The notes under the pieces are model-generated. The model saw only the letters and a list, made by a program, of their open reading frames with translations, had not been told where the DNA came from and made no database searches. A DNA stretch of 59,743 bases, taken from positions 222,627 through 282,369 of the forward strand of contig JH153212.1 of the NCBI GenBank assembly GCA_000226015.1. The letters run 5' to 3'. Every line of letters begins with the position of its first letter. Position 1 is the stretch's first letter. Source of the DNA: Mnemiopsis leidyi (lineage: Eukaryota > Ctenophora > Tentaculata > Lobata > Bolinopsidae). Of this stretch, positions 1 through 12,200 are shown piece by piece. Both the position numbers and the translations under genes were made by a program.

Positions 1-180
1 CCACCTAGGTGCTTTCTTGAGTCAGTCCAGACTGTCCGCCAACTACGGGCTACACCACAGCGAATGCAAACTCCATGCTCAACTGGTGTAACTATGACCA
101 GCAGGGTGGCCTTCGACAGAAGTTGTGACCCAGTAGGATCCTGCTGAACCTATCACTAAGGTTCACTAAAGGTATTTAAG

Positions 181-420
181 GTTTGTTTGTTTGTTTGTTT
201 GTTTGTTTGTTTGTTTGTTTGTTTGTTTGTTTGTTTGTTTGTTTGTTTGTTTGTTTGTTGTTTGTTTGTTTGTTTGTGTGTTTGTTTGTTTGTTTGTTCG
301 TTTGTGTTTGTTTGTTTGTTTGTGTTTGTTTGTTTGTTTGTTGTTTTAAAATTTGTTTATTTGTTTGTTTTTTAAAATTTGTTTATTTGTTTGTTTGTTT
401 TTGTTTGTTTGTGTTTGTTA
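181..420. repeat. TTTG/GTTT microsatellite
   Basis: Nearly pure GTTT repeat from about 181 to 336, continuing with interruptions to about 420. Any reading frame through it gives a low-complexity Phe-Val-Cys-Leu peptide, an artefact of the repeat. It lies just upstream of the Ariadne exons, probably in one of that gene's introns. Confidence 0.95.
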
Positions 421-576
421 TAATATTTCAATGCAGCACCAAATACAGTATACATTTAACAACAACACTAAACTAATACTACAACACGCAAGGCATGCAT
501 TACTCTGACTAAACAGTGAACATGCTTTACTCTAACTAAACAGTGAACACTTAGAAACGCTCCGCCAACTCCCCAG

Positions 577-866
577 ACAAAATGCAGAACAATGTTGCAA
601 TACTCCTACATACTGGCGTACTACCTTGTTCGTTCTCCTCAAACTGTCATCTTTGAAGAAAATCAGAAAGATCTGGAACATAACACCGAGCTTCTGTCAG
701 GTCAGTGAAAATTAAAGTGAATTACAATCTACGATAGATTTTCAGGAAAATTATCATGCTAATAATCAGAACGTTGCAATGATAGATAATCCTTGAACAT
801 ACAGGTTTGCTGGACAATCAGAATTTCCCGCGCGATGAAAAAGAGCTGTTGGAGCTAAAAATGAAG
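577..866 (+). CDS. Ariadne-type RBR E3 ubiquitin ligase, C-terminal exons (partial)
   Basis: Two exons, 577-700 (acceptor CCCCAG, donor GTCAGT) and 805-866 (acceptor ACAG, donor GTTTGT), join in matching phase. The peptide begins TKCRTMLQYSYILAYYL, continues with VIFEENQKDLEHNTELLSG and ends ELLELKMK. Known family: ARIH1 has the same order, CRATLMYTYVFAFYL then IIFENNQADLENATEVLSG, inside the autoinhibitory Ariadne domain that follows RING1-IBR-RING2. RBR ligases pass ubiquitin through a RING2 cysteine and act with neddylated cullins in the cytosol. The RING part must lie left of the window. The true C-terminus is unresolved: an exon-like piece at 1111-1151 (TCTTTAG acceptor, GTAAGT donor) would stop after two codons in this phase. 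ARIH1 fits better than ARIH2, but I give no symbol. Confidence 0.7.
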
Positions 867-924
867 GTTTGTTCTCGTATATCAATCTTCAGATTGTCCT
901 CATTTTAGTTTTCAAGCTTAACTA

Positions 925-1055
925 TACAAAAGGTTTAGCCGGGAAAGCAGACCAACTGATCCTAACTCAATATCCAATCGTCATTGCTTATTGCTTACTT
1001 GCACCAAAGGGTCCACCTTCATTTCCAAGTGATTATTTCAAGCTTAAGATTCAAT
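925..1055. repeat. interspersed repeat, copy 1
   Basis: About 110 bp resembles 30525-30632 in the same orientation. Shared blocks include GGGAAAGC, ATCCTAACTCA, TCCAATCGTCATTGC, TTGCTTAC, TGCACCAAAG and TTCATTTCCAA. It sits in or just after the last Ariadne intron. No coding capacity is recognisable. Confidence 0.75.
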
Positions 1056-1151
1056 TCGTCTGATCCATATTTTGCTAAAATAAAACCTTGAATAACTTTT
1101 CTTCTTTAGATTTTATAAACACCAATGAACCTCTGAGTTCTACAAAGAAGT

Positions 1152-3298
1152 AAGTAGTTAGTGTATTTGTAAGCATTACCACAGTACACCCCCCTCCTAA
1201 GTAGCTTAATAACATAGAGTGAAGGGTCTACAATTACTGTAAATTAAGTTCTCCCAGCTGAACGATCGAGCGGCGTACTGTGAAAAGCGGCGCATTGTCC
1301 TGATGAAAGACGTTCAAAGCGGCTACGAAAAAGGCATCTGGAAGTATCGAACTGTTTTTTAGGCAGAAACCTTCTGGAAATCCAGCGGGAACCAACAACA
1401 TTTGGGAGCGATGAGTGGTTGACGGCAAGAGAGTGGGGACCCTAGGTTTGAAAAGAGGCTGGCATATATTTAGAATTCAAGAATGAAGACCCTAAGTCAG
1501 CTATACTTGGCTGGGTTCCAATAGCCAAGATGGGTACTTCTATTAACTGACTTTCCCACGTCGTCTGTACTAAGTAAGCTTTAACACGTCGGCTGTACTA
1601 AGTAAGCTTTAACACGTCTGTACGGAAAATGTGATTTTTAGTGCATGTGTCAGTCGTCAGTGAGATCCGTAGGACATGCCTGACGACTTAGACCCTAGCT
1701 AGACGGCTTACATGCACTAAAATTCTGGGACATTCAAAATTTACTGTAACCACAGCGGTTTATAGGGCTACTGTGGTATGTGGTATGTGGTATTCCCTGT
1801 GTATTTGACAGTTTTTTCTCAGTTTACGAGGAAAACATATCAGAATTTCCTTTTGGTTTTACGCTTTATTAGCAATTGTGAGTCAAGTGATATATATAAT
1901 CTATTGAGACTATTTCTGATTTTCTAAATGTCTTTAACATAAATTTGATCATGGTTTTGTCTTGTTTTCTCTTAGCCTTAACCACCAGTGTTAAATGGGC
2001 GACTTTTGATGATTTTTTTTGCCCCATTTCAGCGTTTTCCAGAATTTTCAGTACGTGATTGTGATCAATGGACATGTCATCATTAGTCCCCTTAACAAGA
2101 CTTTTCTTGGTCCTTAAGAATTAGGGATCGCTTTGCCCTTACTAATGTGGCTTTTTGGTTGATTGGAGACAAACCATGCGATCGTTTAATAAGTTTATTA
2201 GATTAGTTATTACACAAGTTTATGTAGAGTTATAGTTTTCAAAAGGGAACAATTGAAGCAATATTTTGGGTAATTTTTACCAATTTTGCGCCAAAATACA
2301 ACATATATTGGATCTAAAATTTCTAGTAAGTCCCCTTGAAAGAAACGCATCACTACACCTTTATTATTATAAGCTAAATGAATGAGCAGCAATTACAGTT
2401 GTTTTTATGATGTATTCTTGTGTCAATTCTCGTGTAACGGGTATAATGCTCATTTTATTTTACTATTTTGTATATTTGAATTTTGTAAACTAGATCCAAT
2501 TCGGGGGTTCATTTTGTCCTAATAAATTTTGATCATATGAACATTTTTGCGTCAGTGGTTTAACACGGTGCCATCTATATTAGTGCGCCTGTTCCACACT
2601 TTGTCGACGGCCACCAGATGCTCACTAAGTTTTGTACCTACAAGTTTCAGCATTATCCTTCAATTCACTATTACTGTGCTAAGATTATTTTGCATTTAGA
2701 TTTATCCTCAAACAAATGTTTGCGAATCATCTTATTCTTACAGCTGTCCAATGAATAACCGTACCGGCATTATCAAACATCAGAAACTGGAAATGTCTCA
2801 GTTTGGTGTTTAACAAAATTTCTAAGTATTTTAACAATCGTACAATACCCTTGCTATATATCTAAATTTGTCGTTGAGCAAAATGTCTAACAATACCCCT
2901 GAGCTGCAGAGATACACATTCTAGATATTATCTGCAACACTCCCACCATCCCTTCACCATTGCCCCACTCCTCTAAGGCTTCACCCCGGTGATTAAAACC
3001 AGCAGCGTCTACATCAACTACATGACCTGAAAGCCATGGTGCAGGTAATTATTTAATTCACCTTCGCCCCGCCTTCACCCTGCGCTACGCTATGTCAGAC
3101 GGGCTCATCGCCCCGCCAATTTTAGATTCTGTGTAAGATATGACCTCACTGCACCGTACTTAGTTTATTCGTAATCGCAACAACAACGCCCCCGCCGAAT
3201 TCGCGTGCCAATTTTTTGATGCCGGTTAATCATTTTGCAGGTTTTGCTGAACTTGACTAGATTCGTTTTACTAAGTCGAAGAAGAACGGGGAAGGGTC
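1152..3298. other. intergenic, repeats and no recognised gene
   Basis: Apart from the transposase relic, it holds a 28-bp direct repeat at 1557-1620 and an inverted pair (TTTTAGTGCATGT near 1635, complement near 1711-1723). The rest is AT-rich sequence with no ORF I can support. The LMX1 promoter should lie at the right end (about 2950-3298), which is locally more GC-rich. I see no clear TATA box. Confidence 0.5.
1234..1428 (-). pseudogene. Tc1/mariner transposase relic (second-Asp block)
   Basis: The minus-strand peptide contains VFHQDNAPLFTVRRSIVQL. HQDNAP followed by a His/Phe-Thr and a stretch with spaced leucines is the conserved block around the second catalytic Asp in Tc1/mariner transposases (DDD/DDE). 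Only about 30 residues look related, the flanking peptide is not recognisable, and no terminal inverted repeats were found. I read it as a dead fragment. It could be chance, but this hexapeptide is distinctive. Confidence 0.45.
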
Positions 3299-6200
3299 AT
3301 GAACGTTGTTGCTGGTTACAATTGCGGTGGAACTGGAAGGGCTGGTTTTGGACCAAGATACAGGATGGCCCCTAACTTGTGGACTAGGAACTACGGACAA
3401 TTTATCCCTATCGATTTTAGGTAAGACTTGATAGTTTATATTTTGATGAATCGTTGCCGGTTTTGTTTTTAATGATCTTATTATCAGTCGTTAAAATTTC
3501 TTATTTTCAAAACTTTTCGGACTTTTTCCAATGTTGGACACCTATGGCTATTATGTGTTGCAAGGATCTCCAAAATTTATGATTTCACCTATAACTATAA
3601 CTATAAGTATACGATTTTGAAAATCAATTTCAAGATTTTAAAGCTGTTCAACAGTTGGTCAACTCTTGGGTCCAGTTTTATCATCGTACTCGTAGAATAT
3701 CTTTCTCGTAGCATATCTTTCTCTTTAGCAAGAACATATATTTTATTTGTTTTCATGGGTATTACTGTAATGGTCGGTAACACTATAAGTAGCATTTTTC
3801 AATAGATGGTTGAAAAGAACAACGGTTAAAAAGTAGAACTAAGTTTAATGTTATCCTCTGAATATCAAAATGCGTTGGTCCGAAAGATACTCTTGGAGTT
3901 GGATATCAGTGAATTGTAAGCTAAATAGTTAAAATCGTTCACGTACTGTCAATCCGTCATATTTCTCGAAATAACGTCACTTTAGACTTAGAGTATCCAC
4001 CGACCGTGTCCTATACAAAGTGATGCTAGCATAATCAAGGAGACTCAAACACGTGCTAATTGATGGACTAGTTAACTCCAACTATGTACAGTTCTACTGC
4101 CAATTACCGATTATCGGCCGTAGATGGAAATTCAGTTGCCGTCGTACCGATACTCATACACAGCCATTTCCAGTACTGTAAATTGGAATCATTTTCTGCA
4201 TTAAATTATTTTATTTTGGCTACCTTCACATAATTTCGATATGTAGTGTAGTTTTTGTCATTAGTAGCAATATCTATAATCGAGTGACTTTCCCTTGAAT
4301 ATTACTTATTTTTACTTCAAACCTGAAAATTATTGTGCAATTCAAACATCGTGTGAAATTAACCGGTTTTTGATGCCTCTTATTCCTAAACAGAACAGTT
4401 TCAAAATCAAAGTTTGTGACGTTGCGAATTTTGTAAACTCTCTAACTCTAAAGAACATATGTTCTTTTTTGTTTTTCGACGTTGAGCTACCCGCTAATAG
4501 CTATTATACTTTTCTACTAATAATATTAATAATTGTGCCTTATTGAATTAAAATATCTATTCAATAAAACAATTCTAATTTCTATTGTTCTTAAACATTT
4601 AAAGTAGAAACATCACCATGAGTGAGCCAACGACCACAGATTCATCTAGAAAAACTTCAAATTGGCGTTTCTAAAACACTTAATACAATTTGAATTACAA
4701 TAGTAGTGCAAGGTAATCCTGGCTGCATGCCAAAATAACTCCGGCCTAGTCGCCCCACCGTCAATTGTTTGACCCCGTCAATTGTTTTCACATACGGCAA
4801 ACACAGTCCCACTGGTCCGATTCCGGATGTCAATTTGCCTGCCGGATAAAACCGTACATTTGTCTGCTGACACGGCGACCACGTGACGACATAGCTTCTT
4901 ATTTTCTCGCTATAACTGTCACATGAGGGGCATTTCCTCCAATAGTGAGTGATTTTAAGGTCACGTGACATGTTACTTATCTGGACACGTGATGTTGCCG
5001 ATAGAGGGGTGTAGTGCAGCTCGAGAAGGAAAACGGTCTGGATTCACCTCTCCGGAACTCCACACAATGCACGATTTGTTGAGCCGCGCGCACGTGCACT
5101 GCATGGGAAATTTTGCAGGTCACGTGATGTACGTCACGTGATGTACGTCACGTGGGATTTGTTCCAGTTTACCTGATGCAATATTAGGTACTTGAGGCTC
5201 AATAAAGTGCTAAACGATCGTTAACCGGCCCGGTGGAAGCTCCAAGAGGATTTATTAGAGTCCTGCCGGGAATTTTGTGCCGATTTTTGTGTCAAACTTT
5301 AGTCAGGCATTACAGTTTTACTTTTGTCCAGGGCACCATGATTTTATTATGAATTGCCTGGTGAAATTGTTACCGCTTTGAATTTTTGTCTTCATTTGTA
5401 GTAGTAGTACTAGTACGATTACTATAACAAACATATTTTTGTGCTCATACTCATAGTATTCTAAGTTTATTTTTGTCCTTGAAATTTAAATGTAATTACC
5501 AAATATTTTGTCATTCACTGAACCATTTCGAACACAAAGAATCAAATGTTAAGTTGTGAATTTTAACCTTCACATTTTTCAGTCACATTTTCATTTTTAG
5601 TCATCTCCTTGTCACACTTTATCTGCAGTACTTCATAATGAACCTGACTCATTTTCTTCGTTCTGGCTGTCTGATCTTTTTTGCTTTAGTTGAAATACTT
5701 TCAACACTACTATTTTACGAATAATTTGAGGCTTTAATGATGTAATTGAACGAAGATTTCAAGCTTTTATTATCTGTGTGTTTCTCTTCTGACCACCAAC
5801 ATCATTATTGTCTTATCTTTTGAAAGTATGTCCGGTACTGATATTATGCAGCTGACATCCTGACTAAATTTATGATCATTTAATTACTATTCACTACTAT
5901 TTAATTACTATTCACTACTATTTAATTACTATTCACTACTATTTAATTACTATTCACTACTATTTAATTACTATTATTCACCACTATCTTCACATTTATC
6001 TCCCAATTCCGATTAAGTTTTCAATTTACACTAATTCAGGAATTTTTTTCAAACTTTATACTTCAATAATTATATCAATAAATATTAATATTATGCAATG
6101 GCAATTTATATTGATATTGATAGATGTTAATACATCAATAGTTGTATCAATAATTTTATAGTAAAGATTCAATTGCTGATCACGCCCAAGAACTTTCAGT

Positions 6201-9200
6201 AAGAGTTAGAGTACATCAACTTAGAATTACTATTGTCGCGAATTTCGCAATAGAAGTTCATGTTCGAGTAGACATCGTAGAGTTTGATGATCTATAGAAA
6301 CTGCACCACAAATAGATTGAAAAACTATTACCTTTCGACTGTAGAGTAAATCGTTCCCCTTACAAAGATTCACTCACCGTACCAGGCCGAACATTGTAAC
6401 TGTTCGCTTGGTAAAGCGCTTAAGCAATTAAGCTGCTCTCTCAATCTCAGTGTTCGGAACTGAGATGGGCACTGATCTTATTGGTTCGCTATATCAAGTC
6501 AACTAATTGCTAAGATACTAGAATAGTATTAACTATCGGTGAGCTCGGAGTTGGACTTATTGGTAGGATTGGTTAATTCGTACATTGATCTGATATCAGA
6601 AGCTATCTATACTTTATAGTTAAAATTACACTTACGGCCAATTTTGAATTTTAGTTTAGCGCTATCGAGTAGGTTATTGGGGATGTTTTACTGGCAGTTG
6701 TTGAATCGGCGCTAATTCATATTTATCATATGCTGCATGACCTTTATATTTATATCATCTTAAAGATACTTCTGTCCTTTTAGATCAAAGGGTTAATATA
6801 TGACGTATGACAATATTTGGATTATGAAGCGGAGTGGAACAACCAACCTGGGATGAGATCTCCAAGTCCAACTTTTGTCCTAAACGTACACATCTTGATC
6901 TATTTGCAGACGTTCTTCTATATCGTATATAACGAATTACAATATTTGGATCATGAAAGCCAAGGAAGCCACGGAGTTGGACCAATCAAACTGGGATGAG
7001 ATCTCCAATTTTTGTCCCAAACGTACACATTTATTTGCAGACGTTCTTCTACATTCTGCATGTTTAAACTTAAAAAATTGTTGTTAAAGTTATTATCATC
7101 TTTTACGTGATTAAATTAAACGAAAAAACTTGGACCATTTAGTATTCGGCCGTAACCCACAAAAAGCACTAACAATCAATTCTGCTAGAGTAAAACTTTG
7201 TATATTTTGGCCATCGATTTCGGTGGCCAGTGCTCATGCTGACCATATTGTAATTGTGGGAACAGTTTTACCAGCATTACATGTTAACACAGCCGCACTT
7301 CTAGTCATTGACTCAAGCTAAAAGCGAATAAAGCTCGCGCCCTTTACGTCAACCCCCGTTTAGCTTGAACCCCGATCTGTTTCGAAACATTTTCAGTTTC
7401 GCAAATCCCACGCGAATTGGTCAGTTTTGTTTTAACTTGCTTAAAGTTAAAATATGTCCGGGCATATCAGAGAGGAATGCTCTCAATATCACGCCTCATA
7501 CTTCTTGTTCAGCATTCAAGTTTAGTTACTAGTTTAGTAATACAAGTTTAGTTACAAGTTTAGTAATACAAGTTTAGTTACAAGTTCAGTTAGCACAGAT
7601 AGTAACTCATGGTTGTAACTGTTAAGTTAGCATTCTTCTCGTAGAACCTAGACACGATCAGAGGCCAGGCTCTGTAGCCAGCTTCACACATGTTGACAAC
7701 TACTTAGCTTTAGCGGTAGCTTGGCAACGCATGTGCCACACGCGCAGAGCTAACTGAGATCACGTGATTCCACCAGCACGCGAAGTTCCCTTCACCCGGG
7801 GACAGGTTAAAAGCTTCTCAGATGATTTGTCACAAAGCCCCGTTTAGCTACCACGTGCAATGTTTTCTCTCTCTCCATTGGTCGGTTGGTCCCGATATGG
7901 TCTCTCATTGGTCGTTGTACTCCGGTTTTGTAGGTGGGTTGTCGACTGAAAAACCTTTTGGACAGGTTTCCCGTAGATCAAATCCGTCACGTAGATTTTA
8001 GAGCTGTTATGTTAGTCACAAATTTTGGTGAATTTCGTTTTTTCTGGGGTGAATTTGCAGCGTTTTTGGTGCTGGCGGCAAAATTCGTTGAGCAGTTTTC
8101 TATTTAGAAAGTTCATCCTTATGCTTATATTGAAGTCTCAATAAAATGCTTGTCACGTTTCAGCTGACTCAGTAACTGTAAGATAAACCGAGGTCATCTT
8201 GAATTCTTGCGAATTTAACGTGCGTCATATTGAATTTGAAAATGCACTACACAAGGGTGATGAGGATGCCCATATATTCTGCTATCAGTTTTTTTGAGTT
8301 GCATCCGCCGCCGCATCACTAAACAATTTAAGCGAGAAATTCTCCAAATTTCTCGGTATTACTTTAGCTGCACTTAATTCTGTAAAACTGAAGAGTCTGA
8401 TCTATTTCCGGATCTGCTGGATTGTCAGACGATTTCAACTATAAAGCCGCCTAACCCGAATGGGTCTGCGTCTAGAAGGTTCAACGATTTTAAGTAAAAT
8501 ATTCGATTATTCGAAGTTTAACAGCAAAATTGAGCTGTAGTCTGTATAACTCAGCGTTTCATGGGACTGTTCTGGGCTCCAAAAATCTCTTCACATCCTT
8601 CTGTCGTTTTCATATGATAACTGTTTAGCTCTTTGGAGTGACAGCCTCTCTAACGTCAACAGTAAAAATGATTGGTCAAATTCAACCGTCGATCATCTAA
8701 GACATTATGATTTAATGCTTCGAGCAGAACCATCTTCTACTTCTTAAACATATGGGGATACTTTTCTTCAGTTTGTCGGCAGTAAAATATTGATACTAAA
8801 ACTCGAAACCGTTGACTCTACTATATTTTCAGTCTACAACTTACAAGCACCGAAATCGTCAAAACAAAACTGAATCAAATGCTTGATTGTTGGAAATATA
8901 GTCCGTTTTTTCTTTTCAAGTTCAAGTCTTATCTACCTCCATTTCATCAGTTCACCACTTGATGCTTTGCTATAATCAATCGATATAAAACAATATGGTG
9001 TAGTCGTGAAGTATTATTGAGTCTCAAAGACGAATATGATCGAGCAAAATTTCTTGTTCTCTCTGAGTACACTCGGACAAGGGACACAAGTTGAAAATAT
9101 TAATACTTACAAAACTACTATCTTAAAGATAATTTGATTATGATTATGATGTTGAACATCGGAACGTGATTACTAATAAACAACTTGTGTCCCTTGTCCG

Positions 9201-12200
9201 AGTCTACTCTGAGAAAACAAGGAATTTTGCACAATCGATATCAAACGCATTTCCCGGAGTTAAGAGTTCACCATACATGTACATCCACTTCATCATGACC
9301 GAAAAATGTGACAAATAAGATAAAAGTAAAACCATGGTTTTACTTTTATTTTATAGTTTTACTTTAGTTGCAATTTAAATAAACCATATTCCCCCAAGGA
9401 CAATGGTGGAAACATCTACAGTACACTCAACAGTTAAAGAGGAGACCGACCTCGTTACGAGACCCCTCGACCACGTTTCTCGCCCACTAGAGCATATTTC
9501 TAGGTTAGATTTATATTAGGATTGTCGGGTATCGGACTGTATTTCTAACGGAATGTTTTTCTAATTTTACTTTTAGGTATTACAAGCGAATAAGAGTTCA
9601 GTTCGTTAGGGAAACAGTCCTCCAATCATAAATTTCACCTGGATTCGAATGTTTGATTTATCATTTTATCTGATGTCACCAAGTTTATAATGACATTTTT
9701 AAATTATAAGTTTTCAATTTAATTACATCTAAAAAACCACTCTGATCTGACTCACACAACGCCCAGACCGTTGGAGCAAGTATCCAGACCTCTAGTATGC
9801 AAGTCCTCTGACCTGGTAATGTGTAACGTCCCCAATAACACCTCCAAGTCTCCCGTCTGTACTGCCTGTAGGCTTCCTATCGAGGAGAGCCTCTTGATGA
9901 AGGTCAACGACGTTTTCTGGCATGAGCAGTGTCTCAGGTGATTGTTTGGTGTATGTTGTTGATATTCAGTTAGTATTGATAGTTTAATGATTTTATTATC
10001 TGATTTGTTAACGTATCCATGACAACATATCCATGACAACATATCCATGACAACATATCCATGACAACATATCCATGACAACATATCCATGACAACGTCT
10101 CCATGACAACGTATTCATAACAACGTATCCATGACAACGTCTCTATGACAACGTATCCATGACAACGTCTCTACGACAACAACTCCATGACATGAACGTA
10201 TCCATGACAACGTGTCCATGACAACGTGTCCATGACAACGTATCCATGACAACGTATCCATGACAACGTATCCATGACACAACAGAATTGTTTCAGATGC
10301 TGCCTGTGCAACGTTCCTCTGAGCGACTCCTGCTTCTTTGACAAACATCAGCGACTTTACTGTAAAGCGGACCACTACCAGAGGTTAGAATCCTACTTCT
10401 TAAAAAAGTTCTACGAATTGCAGCTATACCTTTAATATCAGTCCATTTTGATCTATAATTTTATCGTCTCGATCTAGAAAGCGGTTTTTTTTGGCGTGGA
10501 GTCACAATTTTGTTTTGAAAATGATTATCGTCATCGATATTGATTGGTCGCATTGATTGGTTATTGGCCATTGTCTCATTGTCACATGTCATGAGACAAG
10601 CTTACGACACCTCCTAAAGAAATACAAATTCGCTACTTCTCTATAATTTGGAGATATTTACACTTCTCAACCCCAGGATTCTGGACGCCAGTACTTGCTG
10701 CATGTGTAACGGTTCAATAAACGCTAACGACCTTGTTTACCGGGTACACGGCAGCCTGTACCACATCAGATGTTTTACTTGTACCAGATGTAGCTCCTCC
10801 CTTAGGAAGGGTAACTGCTTTTCTTTTGATCTTAATATCAAGTTTATCAAGATCTGGATATATCGAGTTTACTAAGATCTGGATATTCGTTTACATCGAG
10901 TTTATTAAGATCTGGATATTCGTTTAGGCATAAGGCTGATTATCGTTTTGAGCATTGATCATCTACATTCCTTTCACATAGTTACTACCATATACTTTAC
11001 GCTTATCAACTAGATGTTTAACTATCCTCGTCTAGCACCTACCACATACTTTACGCCTATCACCTAGGTGTTTAACTAACTTTACCCAGCACCCACCCCA
11101 ACTCTACGCTTATCACCCAGGTGTCTAACTGTCCTCACCTAGCACCAACCCCAACTCTACGCCTATCATCCAGGTGACGAGTACGTAATGCACGGTAACG
11201 GAGACCTGGTCTGTAAAACCTGCTCGGACGATGGACTCCGGGATCACTTCTACCTTGGGGTAGACCCCTCCTGTAGACGAGATAGGAGGGAGGTAAAGAG
11301 ACCTCGAACTGTGCTGTCTAGTGTTCAGAGGAAAGGTACTTTTTGTAGAACACAAGGAAATGTTTTTTGTCAATGTGAAGCAGTATATACATGCTTGTAT
11401 GCTTTTTCAAAACTTAATGACTAATTTAGCAGACAACGCCTCCATTGAGTTTAAATGAAACTGAACCCATCACACCTCTATAACCAGAACATTACTCAGT
11501 GTTTAAGGAGTTTAAATAAAACTGAACTCATTACACCTCTATAACCAGAACATTACTCAGTGTTTAAGGAGTTTAAATAAAACTGAACCCATCACACCTC
11601 TATAACCAGAACATTACTCAGTGTTTAAGGAGTTTAATCAAACTGAACCCATCACACCTCTATAACCAGAACATTACACCTCTATAACCAGAACATCACA
11701 CCTCTATAACCAGAACATCACACCTCTATAACCAGAACATCACACCTCTATAACCAGAACATCACACCTCTATAACCAGAACATCACACCTCTATAACCA
11801 GAACATCACACCTCTATAACCAGAACATNNNNNNNNNNNNNNNNNNNNNNNNNNNNNNNNNNNNNNNNNNNNNNNNNNNNNNNNNNNNNNNNNNNNNNNN
11901 NNNNNNNNNNNNNNNNNNNNNNNNNNNNNNNNNNNNNNNNNNNNNNNNNNNNNNNNNNNNNNNNNNNNNNNNNNNNNNNNNNNNNNNNNNNNNNNNNNNN
12001 NNNNNNNNNNNNNNNNNNNNNNNNNNNNNNNNNNNNNNNNNNNNNNNNNNNNNNNNNNNNNNNNNNNNNNNNNNNNNNNNNNNNNNNNNNNNNNNNNNNN
12101 NNNNNNNNNNNNNNNNNNNNNNNNNNNNNNNNNNNNNNNNNNNNNNNNNNNNNNNNNNNNNNNNNNNNNNNNNNNNNNNNNNNNNNNNNNNNNNNNNNNN

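Noticed and set aside
183..476. ORFs through GTTT repeats (also 46220-46643 and 48147-48511) giving Phe-Val-Cys-Leu or Asn-Lys-Gln-Thr proteins
   Set aside because: Pure translations of a tetranucleotide microsatellite; not genes.
4657..4971. 104-codon minus-strand ORF
   Set aside because: No recognisable motif, no splice context, within LMX1 intron 1; likely chance.
11125..11373. Minus-strand ORF opposite LMX1 exon 5
   Set aside because: Shadow of the conserved LIM2/homeobox exon.
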